Shown here: one piece after another, positions 1-8,576 of the stretch
Position numbering within the stretch: the stretch's first letter is position 1
Layout of the letters: every line of letters starts with the position of its first letter
From: Murimonas intestini
Lineage (GTDB): Bacteria > Bacillota > Clostridia > Lachnospirales > Lachnospiraceae
NCBI GenBank assembly: GCA_003148945.1
Contig: QGGY01000001.1
Span: 124,001-188,000, forward strand
Reading direction: 5' to 3'
DNA length: 64,000 nt
The notes under the pieces: generated by a model
What the model was told of the DNA's origin: nothing
What the model saw: the letters and a program-made list of their open reading frames with translations, nothing else
Database searches by the model: none
Made by a program: the position numbers and the translations under genes

Positions 1-2
1 CC

Positions 3-959
3 ATGGCCCACAATGAGTTTAACAGGCATGGCGTGGAGGAGCTCTTTGCACAGATCATGGCTATGAGCCGCAAGCTGCAGTATCAGCTGCTTGCCAAGAA
101 CGGGGTGGCCGGGCGCCTCCCCTTTATCAGCGTGGAAGAGATAGAAAAAGCAGGGGTCAGGGTTGTTTTCCAGGGTGTGGAGGGAGCGTACAGCCAGCTG
201 GCCATGAAGCAGTATTTCGGAGACGGTATCAGCTCTTTTCATGTAGAGACATGGCGTGACGCGATGGAAGCTATAGCCGAGGGTTCCGCTGATTTTGCCG
301 TATTGCCCATAGAGAATTCCACAGCGGGAAGTGTGAATGATATGTATGACCTGCTTGTTGAATTTGAAAATTACATAGTCGGTGAGCAGATCATCAAGTG
401 TGAGCAGACGCTCCTGGGATTGCCGGGCGCAGATACCGCTCATATTAAGACTGTATATTCCCATCCCCAGGGCCTGATGCAGTGCAGGCGGTACCTGGAG
501 GGCCACAGGGAGTGGAAACAGGTCCCCCTCGAGAATACTGCGGTAGCAGCAAAAAAGGTATCAGAAGAAAAGGATATGAGCCAGGCAGCCATAGCGAGTA
601 CATATGCAGGAGAGCTTTTTGGACTCTCAGTCCTTGCAGAGGGGATCTATAATGAAAAGGCTAATTCCACCCGGTTTATAATAGTGACAAACCAGAGGAT
701 ATTCAGGGAAGATGCAGGAAAGATCAGCATCTGTTTTGAACTGCCCCATACGAGCGGATCCCTGTATAATATGCTCTCGCATTTTATCTATAATAATGTC
801 AATATGACAAATATAGAATCCAGGCCCATACCGGGAAGAGCCTGGGAGTACAGGTTCTTTATTGATTTTGAAGGGAACTTAAATGACGGCGCTGTAAAGA
901 ATGCTCTTCGCGGCATCAGGGAAGAAGCAATCACCATGAAAATACTTGGAAATTATTAA
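3..959 (+). CDS. pheA: Bifunctional chorismate mutase / prephenate dehydratase (P-protein), 5' end cut by window
   Basis: Converts chorismate to prephenate and then to phenylpyruvate in phenylalanine synthesis, in the cytoplasm. The first ~35 visible residues match the last helix of an AroQ chorismate mutase (EELFAQIMAMSRKLQ). From about residue 50 comes the dehydratase domain, with VLPIENSTAGSV and the NSTRF motif carrying the catalytic Thr. The C-terminal ~85 residues form an ACT domain containing ESRPIPGRAWEYRF, the usual phenylalanine-feedback site. The frame is open to the window edge. P-proteins are usually ~375 residues against 318 seen, so roughly 60 N-terminal residues lie outside. 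The visible ATG is internal, not the start. Confidence 0.93.
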   Translation: MAHNEFNRHGVEELFAQIMAMSRKLQYQLLAKNGVAGRLPFISVEEIEKAGVRVVFQGVEGAYSQLAMKQYFGDGISSFHVETWRDAMEAIAEGSADFAVLPIENSTAGSVNDMYDLLVEFENYIVGEQIIKCEQTLLGLPGADTAHIKTVYSHPQGLMQCRRYLEGHREWKQVPLENTAVAAKKVSEEKDMSQAAIASTYAGELFGLSVLAEGIYNEKANSTRFIIVTNQRIFREDAGKISICFELPHTSGSLYNMLSHFIYNNVNMTNIESRPIPGRAWEYRFFIDFEGNLNDGAVKNALRGIREEAITMKILGNY

Positions 960-1040
960 TATATAGAAGGAAAGCAGCTATCGGGCAGGCCTTGGCATGT
1001 AACTGTGAAGATGCCGGATCGCTACAGGGGAAGAATAAGG

Positions 1041-2342
1041 ATGACCAGGATAAAGGAACTTATAGTATACAAATATTTTGAACAGGGGCAGATCCTTGAG
1101 GATATGACCTGGATCATGGACAATTACGACAATGAATACTACAATACGGAAGATGTGCAGGCTCTGTATTATGACTGCATACACGGGCTGGTGGATCTGG
1201 CCGGGACATATGGATTTGAGAAGAATCTCTGGCATAATTACCTGACCCTCCTTCTGGTGAACAATGAAAATGTATTCAGCACAGCATGTGAGATAAAGGG
1301 GGCTGTGAAGGGAAGTATCAATGAACTGGCCCTCCATGATTTTGAGATTTTTAAGGAATTATATGATTTTGATTTTACGCCGGTGGAGGAACATCTGGGA
1401 GCCAGATGTTTTCCGCTGATTTCTGATTATCAGAATGTAAATGAGAACAGCAAAATGTTCAATAAGAGGATCAGAGACAGGATCTGCACATTGAGCGTCA
1501 GGCTGGGTGAGGCAGGGGATGCTGAGGAATTCATGGAAGACTGCATCCAGTTCTACAAGGATTTCGGCGTGGGAAAACTGGGGCTTCACAAAGCTTTCAG
1601 GGTAGCTCACGATGAAGAGGGTGTCCATATTGTTCCGGTCACAAATATTGCCCATGTCCACCTGGATGATCTGGTAGGGTATGAGCTGGCTAAAAAGAAG
1701 CTCATTGAGAATACAGAGGCCTTTGTGGAGGGGCGCAAGGCAAACAACTGCCTGCTCTTTGGTGACGCGGGCACAGGAAAATCTTCCAGCATAAAGGGGA
1801 TATTAAACCAGTATTATGATAAAGGGCTGCGTATCATTGAAATCTACAAGCATCAGTTCCAGGATCTCAATGATGTGATCGCACAGATTAAAAACCGCAA
1901 TTACAGGTTTATTATTTATATGGATGATTTATCATTTGAAGAATTTGAGATAGAATATAAGTATCTGAAGGCAGTGATAGAGGGCGGCCTGGAGAAAAAG
2001 CCGGATAATATCCTTATCTATGCCACCTCCAACCGGCGCCACCTTGTCAGGGAGGAATTCGCAGATAAGGAGGGGCGCAGGGAGGATCTGCATTCTTCAG
2101 ATACAGTTCAGGAAAAGCTGTCCTTAGTGTACAGGTTCGGAGTCAGGATATTCTTCTGTGCTCCTAATAAAAAGGAATTCCAGAATATTGTGAAGGTGCT
2201 TGCAGAAAAATATGAGATACAGATGCCTGAGGAAGAGCTTCTTCTTGCGGCAAACAGATGGGAATTGGAACACGGCGGGCTTTCGGGAAGGACGGCGCAG
2301 CAGTTTATTGACTATCTGCTCGGTCAGGAGCCGGACGACTGA
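1041..2342 (+). CDS. DUF815-family AAA-type ATPase
   Basis: An ATP-binding protein of the DUF815 group, whose biological role is not established. The N-terminal ~200 residues resemble no domain I know. A Walker A motif (GDAGTGKSS) lies near residue 240 and a Walker B-like IIYMDDLSFEEF about 50 residues later. A sensor-like IYATSNRRHLV and the conserved segment around LSGRTAQQFIDY near the C-terminus are typical of the family. An in-frame GTG at 1005 would add 12 residues. I prefer ATG 1041 because AGGGGAAG sits at a suitable distance before it. It lies 80 bp after pheA and 28 bp before ppx, so the three may share a transcript. Function is unknown; an ATPase role is inferred from the motifs. 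Confidence 0.85.
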   Translation: MTRIKELIVYKYFEQGQILEDMTWIMDNYDNEYYNTEDVQALYYDCIHGLVDLAGTYGFEKNLWHNYLTLLLVNNENVFSTACEIKGAVKGSINELALHDFEIFKELYDFDFTPVEEHLGARCFPLISDYQNVNENSKMFNKRIRDRICTLSVRLGEAGDAEEFMEDCIQFYKDFGVGKLGLHKAFRVAHDEEGVHIVPVTNIAHVHLDDLVGYELAKKKLIENTEAFVEGRKANNCLLFGDAGTGKSSSIKGILNQYYDKGLRIIEIYKHQFQDLNDVIAQIKNRNYRFIIYMDDLSFEEFEIEYKYLKAVIEGGLEKKPDNILIYATSNRRHLVREEFADKEGRREDLHSSDTVQEKLSLVYRFGVRIFFCAPNKKEFQNIVKVLAEKYEIQMPEEELLLAANRWELEHGGLSGRTAQQFIDYLLGQEPDD

Positions 2343-2370
2343 ATATAAAGATAAGGGAGAAGGTGTTATC

Positions 2371-3891
2371 ATGAGGATCACGACATTTGCAGCAATCGAT
2401 GTGGGGTCTTACGAAGTGGAAATGAAAATCTTTGAGCTTTCCTCTCAGAAAGGCATGAAGGAGATCGACAGTATCAGACGCAGGATAGAACTTGGAAAGG
2501 ATGTCTATGCCACCGGGAAGGTCAGCGTGGCTAAGGTAGAAGAGCTCTGTGCACTTCTGCAGGATTTTGTAGTCATCATGGAGGGGTACAAGGTGGATGC
2601 CTACAGGGCCTGCGCCACAAGCGCCATCAGGGAGGCAGAGAGCCAGCTGATCCTGGTAGATTACATCGAAAAGCAGACAGGGCTGAAGCTGGAGGTCTTA
2701 AGCAATTCGGAACAGAGATTCCTGGACTATAAATGTATTGCTTCCAGGGAAAATGAATTTAACAAAATCATCCAGAAGGGCACGGCCATCGTGGATGTGG
2801 GCGGGGGAAGCGTGCAGATATCCCTTTTCGATAAGGACAGTCTTGTGACCACCCAGAACATGAGGATGGGAAACCTGCGTATCCGTGAGAAGCTGGCAGA
2901 CCTGCAGTGCAGTGAATCTCACTCTGAAAAGCTGATAGAAGAGCTGATCAATAATGAACTGTCCAGTTTTGAAAAGCTCTACCTTCGTGACAGGGAGATC
3001 CAGAATATCATCATAGTCGGAGACTATATAAGTGAAATAATGGAAAAGCCGTCTGTGACAAGGGCTGAATTCATGGAGATTTTTAACAGCATTTCCGGAT
3101 GCTCTCCTGAGGAGATTGCAGAAAAGAATGAGATACCGGTTGAGAGCGCTTCCCTTATCATGCCGTCTATGGTTATTTATAAAAGGATGGTGGAAGAAAT
3201 AGGGGCGGAGACGATCTGGATGCCGGGGCTGAACCTGACAGATGGTCTGGCATTTGATTATGCCCAGAAGAAAAAAATCCTGAAATTCGGCCATAATTTT
3301 GATAATGATATTATCGCGTCTGCCAGAAACATGGCAAAGCGTTATATGTGCAGCAAGGCACATATTAAAACTCTGGAGGAGCTTGCCCTGGCAATATTTG
3401 ATAAGACAAAGAAGATCCACGGCCTGAGCGCAAGGGAGAGGCTGCTTCTTCAGATCGCCGTCATCCTTCATGGCTGCGGCAAGTATGTGAGCCTTTCTAA
3501 TGTGGCCGAGTGCTCCTACAGCATCATCATGGCAACAGAGATTATCGGACTTTCCCACTCGGAGAGGGAGATCATTGCAAATGTAGTTAAGTTTAATACT
3601 ATGGATTTTGATTATTATGATAAACTGAGCAGCTACACAAGCATTAACCAGAGGGAATACCTGCTGATAGCAAAACTGACGGCCATACTGCGCATTGCAA
3701 ATGCTCTTGACCGGAGCCATAAGCAGAAATTTAAAAATGTGAAGATATCGCTGAAGGAAAAAGAGCTTATCATATTAGTGGAGACTGATGAGGATATTAC
3801 TCTGGAAAAAGGCCTGCTGCCTGAGAAGGCCGCTTTCTTTGAGGAAGTGTTCAGCCTGGAGCCTGTGATACGCCAGAAGAAAAAGATATAG
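2371..3891 (+). CDS. ppx: Exopolyphosphatase / pppGpp phosphohydrolase family protein
   Basis: Ppx/GppA phosphatases release phosphate from polyphosphate ends or convert pppGpp to ppGpp. The N-terminal ASKHA-fold domain starts with AAIDVGSYEVEMKIFEL, and the second phosphate-binding loop is VDVGGGSVQISLF. The C-terminal ~190 residues correspond to the HD-like domain, but the signature is degraded (ILHGCGK where HD enzymes have HDIGK). An in-frame upstream start at 2200 would overlap the previous gene. ATG 2371 has AAGGGAGAAGGTG in front and gives 506 residues, a normal family length. It ends 13 bp before ppk1, so synthesis and breakdown of polyphosphate appear co-transcribed. Whether pppGpp or polyphosphate is the main substrate cannot be told from sequence. 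Confidence 0.9.
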   Translation: MRITTFAAIDVGSYEVEMKIFELSSQKGMKEIDSIRRRIELGKDVYATGKVSVAKVEELCALLQDFVVIMEGYKVDAYRACATSAIREAESQLILVDYIEKQTGLKLEVLSNSEQRFLDYKCIASRENEFNKIIQKGTAIVDVGGGSVQISLFDKDSLVTTQNMRMGNLRIREKLADLQCSESHSEKLIEELINNELSSFEKLYLRDREIQNIIIVGDYISEIMEKPSVTRAEFMEIFNSISGCSPEEIAEKNEIPVESASLIMPSMVIYKRMVEEIGAETIWMPGLNLTDGLAFDYAQKKKILKFGHNFDNDIIASARNMAKRYMCSKAHIKTLEELALAIFDKTKKIHGLSARERLLLQIAVILHGCGKYVSLSNVAECSYSIIMATEIIGLSHSEREIIANVVKFNTMDFDYYDKLSSYTSINQREYLLIAKLTAILRIANALDRSHKQKFKNVKISLKEKELIILVETDEDITLEKGLLPEKAAFFEEVFSLEPVIRQKKKI

Positions 3892-3904
3892 AGGAGGGAG
3901 CAAG

Positions 3905-6034
3905 ATGGCAGAAATAGATTTCTATGATTCTAAATATTATGAAAACAGAGAACTGAGCTGGATCAGCTTTAATGAGAGAGTACTGAGCGAAGCCAGAGAC
4001 AAGAGCCTGCCTCTTTTTGAGAGGCTTAAATTCTTAAGCATCACTGCGTCAAACCTGGATGAATTTTTCATGATCCGTGTGGCCTCCTTGAAGGATATGG
4101 TACATGCCGGATATACGAAGCCGGATATTGCAGGGCTGAATGCGGAAGAGCAGCTGGAGCTGATCCAGGAAAGGGCACATGAACTTGTGAACCTGCAGTA
4201 TTCTACTTATAACCGTTCCCTGCTCCCTTCACTTAAGCAGCACGGCATGGTGCTTGTCTCAGCCCACGAGGAGCTGACAAAGGACCAGATGTCCTATGTG
4301 GACCGCTATTTTGAAGAAAATATCTATCCGGTGCTGACGCCGATGGCTATGGACTCATCCAGGCCGTTTCCGCTTATCAGGAATAAATCCCTGAATATAG
4401 GCGCCCTTATCTCTAAAAAGGGAGAAAATTCCGAGGACTTTGCCACTGTACAGGTGCCCTCTGTGCTGCCGAGGATCATACAGCTTCCGGACGGCAGGGA
4501 CGGGAAAAAATATGCCATACTTCTGGAAGAGGTCATTGAACGCAATATCGGGAAACTGTTCCTGAATTATGATGTGGTTTGCGCTCATCCTTACAGGATA
4601 ATGAGGAATGCGGATCTGACAATCGATGAGGACGAGGCGGCCGATCTGCTCAAGGAGATCCAGAAACAGCTGAAGCGCCGCCAGTGGGGCGAGGTCATCC
4701 GTCTGGAGGCCGACGAGGGTATGGAGAAGTCACTGCTGAGGATATTGAAGAAAGAATTCAATATAAAGGACAGTGATATCTACAGCATAAACGGCCCTCT
4801 GGATCTGACATTCCTGATGAAAATGTACGGCATGCCGGGATTTGATGAATATAAAGTAAAACCTTACCGGCCTCAGCCAGTGCCGGCCATGATGAATGAA
4901 GAAGATATCTTTACGCAGATCAGAAACGGGGATATACTTCTCCACCATCCGTTTATGACTTTTGATCCTGTTGTAAATTTTGTAAAACAGGCGGCAAAGG
5001 ATCCTGACGTACTGGCAATAAAGCAGACATTGTACAGGGTGAGCGGCAATTCTCCAATCATCGCAGCACTCGCCCAGGCGGCTGAGAATGGCAAGCAGGT
5101 TTCAGTGCTGGTGGAGCTGAAGGCCAGGTTTGATGAAGAGAACAATATAATCTGGGCAAAGATGCTGGAAAAAGCCGGCTGTCACGTTATCTACGGACTT
5201 GTGGGGCTGAAGACCCATAGTAAGATTACACTTGTTGTCCGCAGGGAGGAGGACGGCATACGCCGTTATGTCCATCTGGGCACTGGAAACTATAATGACA
5301 GCACGGCGAAATTATATACAGACCTGGGCCTCCTTACATGCTCTGAGGCCATAGGGGAGGATGCAACTGCTGTCTTTAATATGCTCTCCGGCTATTCAGA
5401 GCCAAAGAGCTGGAACAAGCTGGTAGTGGCCCCTATCTGGCTGAGAAAACGCTTCGTAAAGCTTATCCAGAGAGAAACAAAGCATGCCAGAGAGGGGAAA
5501 CAGGCCCACATTATAGCAAAGATGAATTCCCTGTGTGACAAGGAAATAATTGCAAATCTGTACGAGGCCTCGGCAGCGGGAGTCAGTGTGGAGCTTATAG
5601 TCCGCGGGATCTGCTGTCTCAAAACAGGAATTCCTGGTGTGAGCGAAAATATATCTGTGCGTTCTATTGTGGGTAATTTCCTGGAACACAGCAGGATCTT
5701 CTATTTCCACAATAACGGGCAGGAAGAGATATATATGGGAAGCGCTGACTGGATGCCGAGAAATCTGGACAAGAGAGTGGAGATCCTCTTCCCTGTGGAG
5801 AATCCCAGGCTGATGGAGGAGGTGCGCCATATTCTGGATATCCAGCTGGCAGACAATGTAAAGGCCCATGTGCTGGCGGCTGACGGAACTTATGAGAAGA
5901 TTGACAAGAGAGGCAAGGTGCTCTTAAATTCACAGCAGTATTTCTGTGATGAGGCCATAAGCAGGGCGGCCCAGCCGGAGGAAGAAGTAAATGACAGGTT
6001 GTTTATTCCGGCAGAGCCCATAGAGATGGATTAG
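3905..6034 (+). CDS. ppk1: Polyphosphate kinase 1
   Basis: Reversibly makes polyphosphate from ATP. At 709 residues it has the full PPK1 length. The N-terminal domain begins YYENRELSWISFNERVL. The two catalytic C-terminal domains carry both conserved histidines: the autophosphorylated one in VHLGTGNYND (His457, from the codon at 5273) and the second in NFLEHSRIFYF. The start is supported by GAGGAGGGAG upstream of ATG 3905. It follows ppx closely and precedes the PHP gene by a few bases, so all three are probably one operon. Nothing in the sequence shows how it is regulated. Confidence 0.96.
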   Translation: MAEIDFYDSKYYENRELSWISFNERVLSEARDKSLPLFERLKFLSITASNLDEFFMIRVASLKDMVHAGYTKPDIAGLNAEEQLELIQERAHELVNLQYSTYNRSLLPSLKQHGMVLVSAHEELTKDQMSYVDRYFEENIYPVLTPMAMDSSRPFPLIRNKSLNIGALISKKGENSEDFATVQVPSVLPRIIQLPDGRDGKKYAILLEEVIERNIGKLFLNYDVVCAHPYRIMRNADLTIDEDEAADLLKEIQKQLKRRQWGEVIRLEADEGMEKSLLRILKKEFNIKDSDIYSINGPLDLTFLMKMYGMPGFDEYKVKPYRPQPVPAMMNEEDIFTQIRNGDILLHHPFMTFDPVVNFVKQAAKDPDVLAIKQTLYRVSGNSPIIAALAQAAENGKQVSVLVELKARFDEENNIIWAKMLEKAGCHVIYGLVGLKTHSKITLVVRREEDGIRRYVHLGTGNYNDSTAKLYTDLGLLTCSEAIGEDATAVFNMLSGYSEPKSWNKLVVAPIWLRKRFVKLIQRETKHAREGKQAHIIAKMNSLCDKEIIANLYEASAAGVSVELIVRGICCLKTGIPGVSENISVRSIVGNFLEHSRIFYFHNNGQEEIYMGSADWMPRNLDKRVEILFPVENPRLMEEVRHILDIQLADNVKAHVLAADGTYEKIDKRGKVLLNSQQYFCDEAISRAAQPEEEVNDRLFIPAEPIEMD

Positions 6035-6047
6035 GCGGATGGAAAAT

Positions 6048-6905
6048 ATGAAATATATTGATCTGCATGTCCACTCAAATGAGTCAGACGGAACTTATAC
6101 GCCGTCTGAGCTGGTGGATTATGCTATAGAAAAAGGCCTGGCTGCTTTTGCACTGACTGACCATGATACTACAAAAGGGCTTGCAGAAGCCATCCGGGCT
6201 TCCAGGGGAAAGCCGGTAGAAGTAATACCGGGAATCGAGTTTTCTACAGAGTATGAGGGACGTGATATACACATAGTGGGGCTGGACTTCGACTATGAAG
6301 ACCAGGAGTTTCAGAGCCAGTTAAAGCGCTTCAGGGATTCTAGGGATCTGCGAAATGAAAAAATGATCAGGAAACTGAATGAGGCCGGGATAAAGCTGAC
6401 CTGGGAAGATATGGAGAAGCGTTTTGGGGAGGCTGTGTGGACAAGAGCCCACTTTGCCAGGTATATGCTGGATGAAGGCTACATCAGGGATATGTCAGAA
6501 GCCTTCGAGCGTTATATAGGTGATGGATGTACCTGCTATGTGCCGAGAGAAAAGGTGACCCCACATCAGGCAGTGCGCCTTGTGCGCAGGGCGGGAGGGA
6601 TTCCTGTACTTGCCCACCCCCTTCAGTACCATCTGCAGCCTGAGAAGCTGAAAGAGCTGGTTTGTGAACTGAAAAAAAGCGGGCTTCTGGGCCTGGAGGC
6701 TGTCTATTCAACCCACAGGGGGTATGAGGAAGACGAGATGCGCCGTCTGGCGAGAATATCGGGGCTGTGCATTTCGGGCGGCTCTGATTTTCATGGAAGC
6801 AATAAGCCTGCAATTGACTTGGGCTGCGGCCGTGGAAATCTGAAGATACCGTATGAGATATTAAAGCAGCTGCGGGCTGCGAGGGATAATGATTCCCTCA
6901 GATGA
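6048..6905 (+). CDS. PHP-domain phosphoesterase
   Basis: A metal-dependent phosphoesterase of the PHP family related to nucleoside-3',5'-bisphosphate phosphatase and RNase AM (YciV/TrpH). Metal-ligand motifs are DLHVHSNESDGT at the N-terminus, LTDHDT near residue 40, GIEFST near residue 65, LAHP near residue 190 and a final GSDFHG. The frame also has an ATG at 6039, but AGGCGG at 6033-6038 would then abut the start. The ATG at 6048 has a 9-base spacing and yields the common family beginning MKYIDLHVHS (285 residues). It almost touches the ppk1 stop. The exact substrate is inferred only at family level. Confidence 0.85.
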   Translation: MKYIDLHVHSNESDGTYTPSELVDYAIEKGLAAFALTDHDTTKGLAEAIRASRGKPVEVIPGIEFSTEYEGRDIHIVGLDFDYEDQEFQSQLKRFRDSRDLRNEKMIRKLNEAGIKLTWEDMEKRFGEAVWTRAHFARYMLDEGYIRDMSEAFERYIGDGCTCYVPREKVTPHQAVRLVRRAGGIPVLAHPLQYHLQPEKLKELVCELKKSGLLGLEAVYSTHRGYEEDEMRRLARISGLCISGGSDFHGSNKPAIDLGCGRGNLKIPYEILKQLRAARDNDSLR

Positions 6906-6990
6906 AAGAAGAATGAGAAGTACAGGGGACCGGAAGCGCAGGGGAAAGCGCAGGACGGACTACAGGAAAAAGATAAAGGAGCAGTGACAG

Positions 6991-8001
6991 TTGGAAGAGA
7001 ACAGGACATTTCGTGACAGATATATGGCGGGCGAGACAGACTTTGAAGAGATCTTCAGTTTGACGGGCAAGTGGAATTTCAGTGATGATACAAGAACATT
7101 GAGAGAATTTTTGGGACTTACCCCGGAGGAAGAAGATGTCTGGATCAGTGAGAGTGATGAGGCTTTGGAGGATTTGATGGAGAAAGAAAAGAATACAAGG
7201 ATTCTTTTCGTGGATCTGGACGGCACACTTCTCAATGACAAAAAAGAGATAACAGAGAAAAACCGCAGGGCGGTGGATGATGCCCTCGCAAGGGGACATA
7301 AGATAGTGATCACTACAGGACGTCCCACAGTGAGCGCCAGAAGGCTGTCAAGAGAACTGGGGCTTGTTAAGGACGGATGCTTTGCCATTGCTTACAATGG
7401 GGGCGAGATATATGACCTGTACAGGGAAAAATCAGTGTACCGCAGGACGATTCCTCTGGAATATGTGAAGAAGGTCTTTGAGGAGGCTAAAAAGAGAGGT
7501 CTTCACTGCCAGACCTACAATGATGAAAATATCCTTATTGAAAAAGAGACAGAGGAAGTAAAGCGATACCAGAAAATGACAAACGTGACTGCTGTTGTGG
7601 TCCCTGATGTCATAGAAGCGCTGAAAGGCCGTGAGCCGGTCAAGCTCATTGTCATGGATTATGAAGATCATAATAAACTGGTGGCTTTTGAGGAGGAGAC
7701 TAAGGAGTGGGCAGACGGGAAGCTGGACCGGATCTTTTCCTGTGCAGCTTACTTAGAGCACGTGGCTCCGGGAGTTTCTAAAGGCAGTGCCATGAGCATT
7801 TTGTGCGAAAAACTGGGTATCCCTATGTGCAATACGATAGCGGCAGGTGACGCTCCTAATGATGTGAGCATGATTGAAGCAGCGGCAGTGGGCGTGGTGA
7901 TGCAGAACGCGCCGGAAGATATCAAAAGCTGCGGCGATTATGTGACAGAGGCTGACAATAACCATGACGGGATCGCGGAAGTGATTGAGAGATTTATGTA
8001 A
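6991..8001 (+). CDS. Cof-type HAD phosphatase with N-terminal extension
   Basis: A cytoplasmic sugar-phosphate or flavin-phosphate phosphatase of the HAD IIB (Cof) subfamily. HAD motif I is FVDLDGTLLNDKKE, motif II is ITTGRP, and motif III/IV is GDAPNDVSMIEAA. The C2 cap occupies about residues 150-270. The HAD domain begins only near residue 67. In front is a ~65-residue acidic segment (many Asp/Glu, FLGLTPEEEDVWI) absent from ordinary Cof proteins of ~270 residues. The start is TTG 6991 with AAAGGAG nine bases upstream; no ATG precedes the HAD domain in frame. It may be the last gene of the ppx-ppk1-PHP run. The role of the extension is unknown. Confidence 0.85.
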   Translation: MEENRTFRDRYMAGETDFEEIFSLTGKWNFSDDTRTLREFLGLTPEEEDVWISESDEALEDLMEKEKNTRILFVDLDGTLLNDKKEITEKNRRAVDDALARGHKIVITTGRPTVSARRLSRELGLVKDGCFAIAYNGGEIYDLYREKSVYRRTIPLEYVKKVFEEAKKRGLHCQTYNDENILIEKETEEVKRYQKMTNVTAVVVPDVIEALKGREPVKLIVMDYEDHNKLVAFEEETKEWADGKLDRIFSCAAYLEHVAPGVSKGSAMSILCEKLGIPMCNTIAAGDAPNDVSMIEAAAVGVVMQNAPEDIKSCGDYVTEADNNHDGIAEVIERFM

Positions 8002-8030
8002 TAGACTTTAAACTCCCTGTATGATATAAT
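8002..8030 (+). promoter_or_regulatory. Sigma-A-type promoter for the coiled-coil gene
   Basis: TAGACT at 8002-8007 and TATAAT at 8025-8030 are separated by exactly 17 bp. The pair begins just after the stop of the HAD gene and lies ~80 bp before the ATG at 8112, so the small gene is probably an independent unit. Confidence 0.65.
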
Positions 8031-8111
8031 AAACTTATGGGGAACGATTATTTTAGCAGGTAATGAGTCAAGTGAACAGTAAACCAGCAGAAGCAAAAGG
8101 AGAGTGATATA

Positions 8112-8435
8112 ATGACAGATAATGAGTTATTACTGGCAATATCTGATATGATAGACAAAAAGATAGAACCTGTAACAGCTGCCATAAGAGTTATGCAAAG
8201 TGATATAGACGCTATAAATCAAAAGGTTACATCAGTAGGGTTAAAGCTTGAAAATGAAACAAATCATAATATCCAGCTGCTTGCAGAAAATCATATAAAT
8301 CTGGTCGATAAATTGAATCAGGCAATACGGGTAACTGACAAAACGTTATTGTATGAAGTGCAGGTGTCAACCTTAAAATCTAAAGTTGAGTATTTGGAAA
8401 AAGAAGTAGCGGAAATTAAAAATCATATTGCGTAA
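8112..8435 (+). CDS. Small coiled-coil protein of unknown function
   Basis: A 107-residue protein I do not recognise. It is almost entirely predicted helix with heptad-like spacing of Leu, Ile and Val (for example VSTLKSKVEYLEKEVAEIKNHI at the end), no Cys, no signal peptide and no membrane segment. Composition is rich in Ile, Asn and Lys with A/T-ending codons, unlike its GC-richer neighbours, which may mark a horizontally acquired or fast-evolving gene. GGAGAG precedes ATG 8112. It has its own promoter at 8002-8030 and a terminator at 8510-8553, so it is a single-gene transcript whose 3' UTR carries a structured repeat (8450-8513). Confidence 0.7.
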   Translation: MTDNELLLAISDMIDKKIEPVTAAIRVMQSDIDAINQKVTSVGLKLENETNHNIQLLAENHINLVDKLNQAIRVTDKTLLYEVQVSTLKSKVEYLEKEVAEIKNHIA

Positions 8436-8449
8436 ACATATACCTTGTC

Positions 8450-8513
8450 GTGCGGAGCACGCCCATCCGAAGGATTTGAATTATGGGATGCACGGAGGTG
8501 TATAATTATAAAA
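8450..8513 (+). repeat. Structured repeat motif, copy 1
   Basis: A ~64-bp motif that recurs at 60630-60691. Shared parts are GTGCGGAG, two variable bases, CGCCCAT, an AAGG..TT.AA core, TATGGG and a closing ATTATAAAA. Possible pairing is GTGC 8450-8453 with GCAC 8490-8493, and CCCAT 8462-8466 with ATGGG 8483-8487. Here it sits in the 3' UTR of the coiled-coil gene just ahead of the terminator. Confidence 0.55.
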
Positions 8514-8553
8514 AGTGCAGGGCCTTGATTGTAAAGGCGCTGTACTTTTTTCT
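8510..8553 (+). terminator. Rho-independent terminator
   Basis: The stem AAAAGTGCAG pairs with CTGTACTTTT (one G-U). An inner GCCTT/AAGGC stem and a run of six T follow. It ends the coiled-coil transcript before the nitrilase-family gene. Confidence 0.8.
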
Positions 8554-8576
8554 GTATTTACACAGGAGGCACAGTG

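Noticed and set aside
1005-1040. GTG start for the DUF815 protein
   Set aside because: In frame, but ATG 1041 has the better-placed AGGGGAAG.
2698-3720. 340-codon open frame on the minus strand
   Set aside because: It lies wholly opposite ppx, has no ribosome-binding site, and its His/Leu/Cys-rich translation resembles no family.
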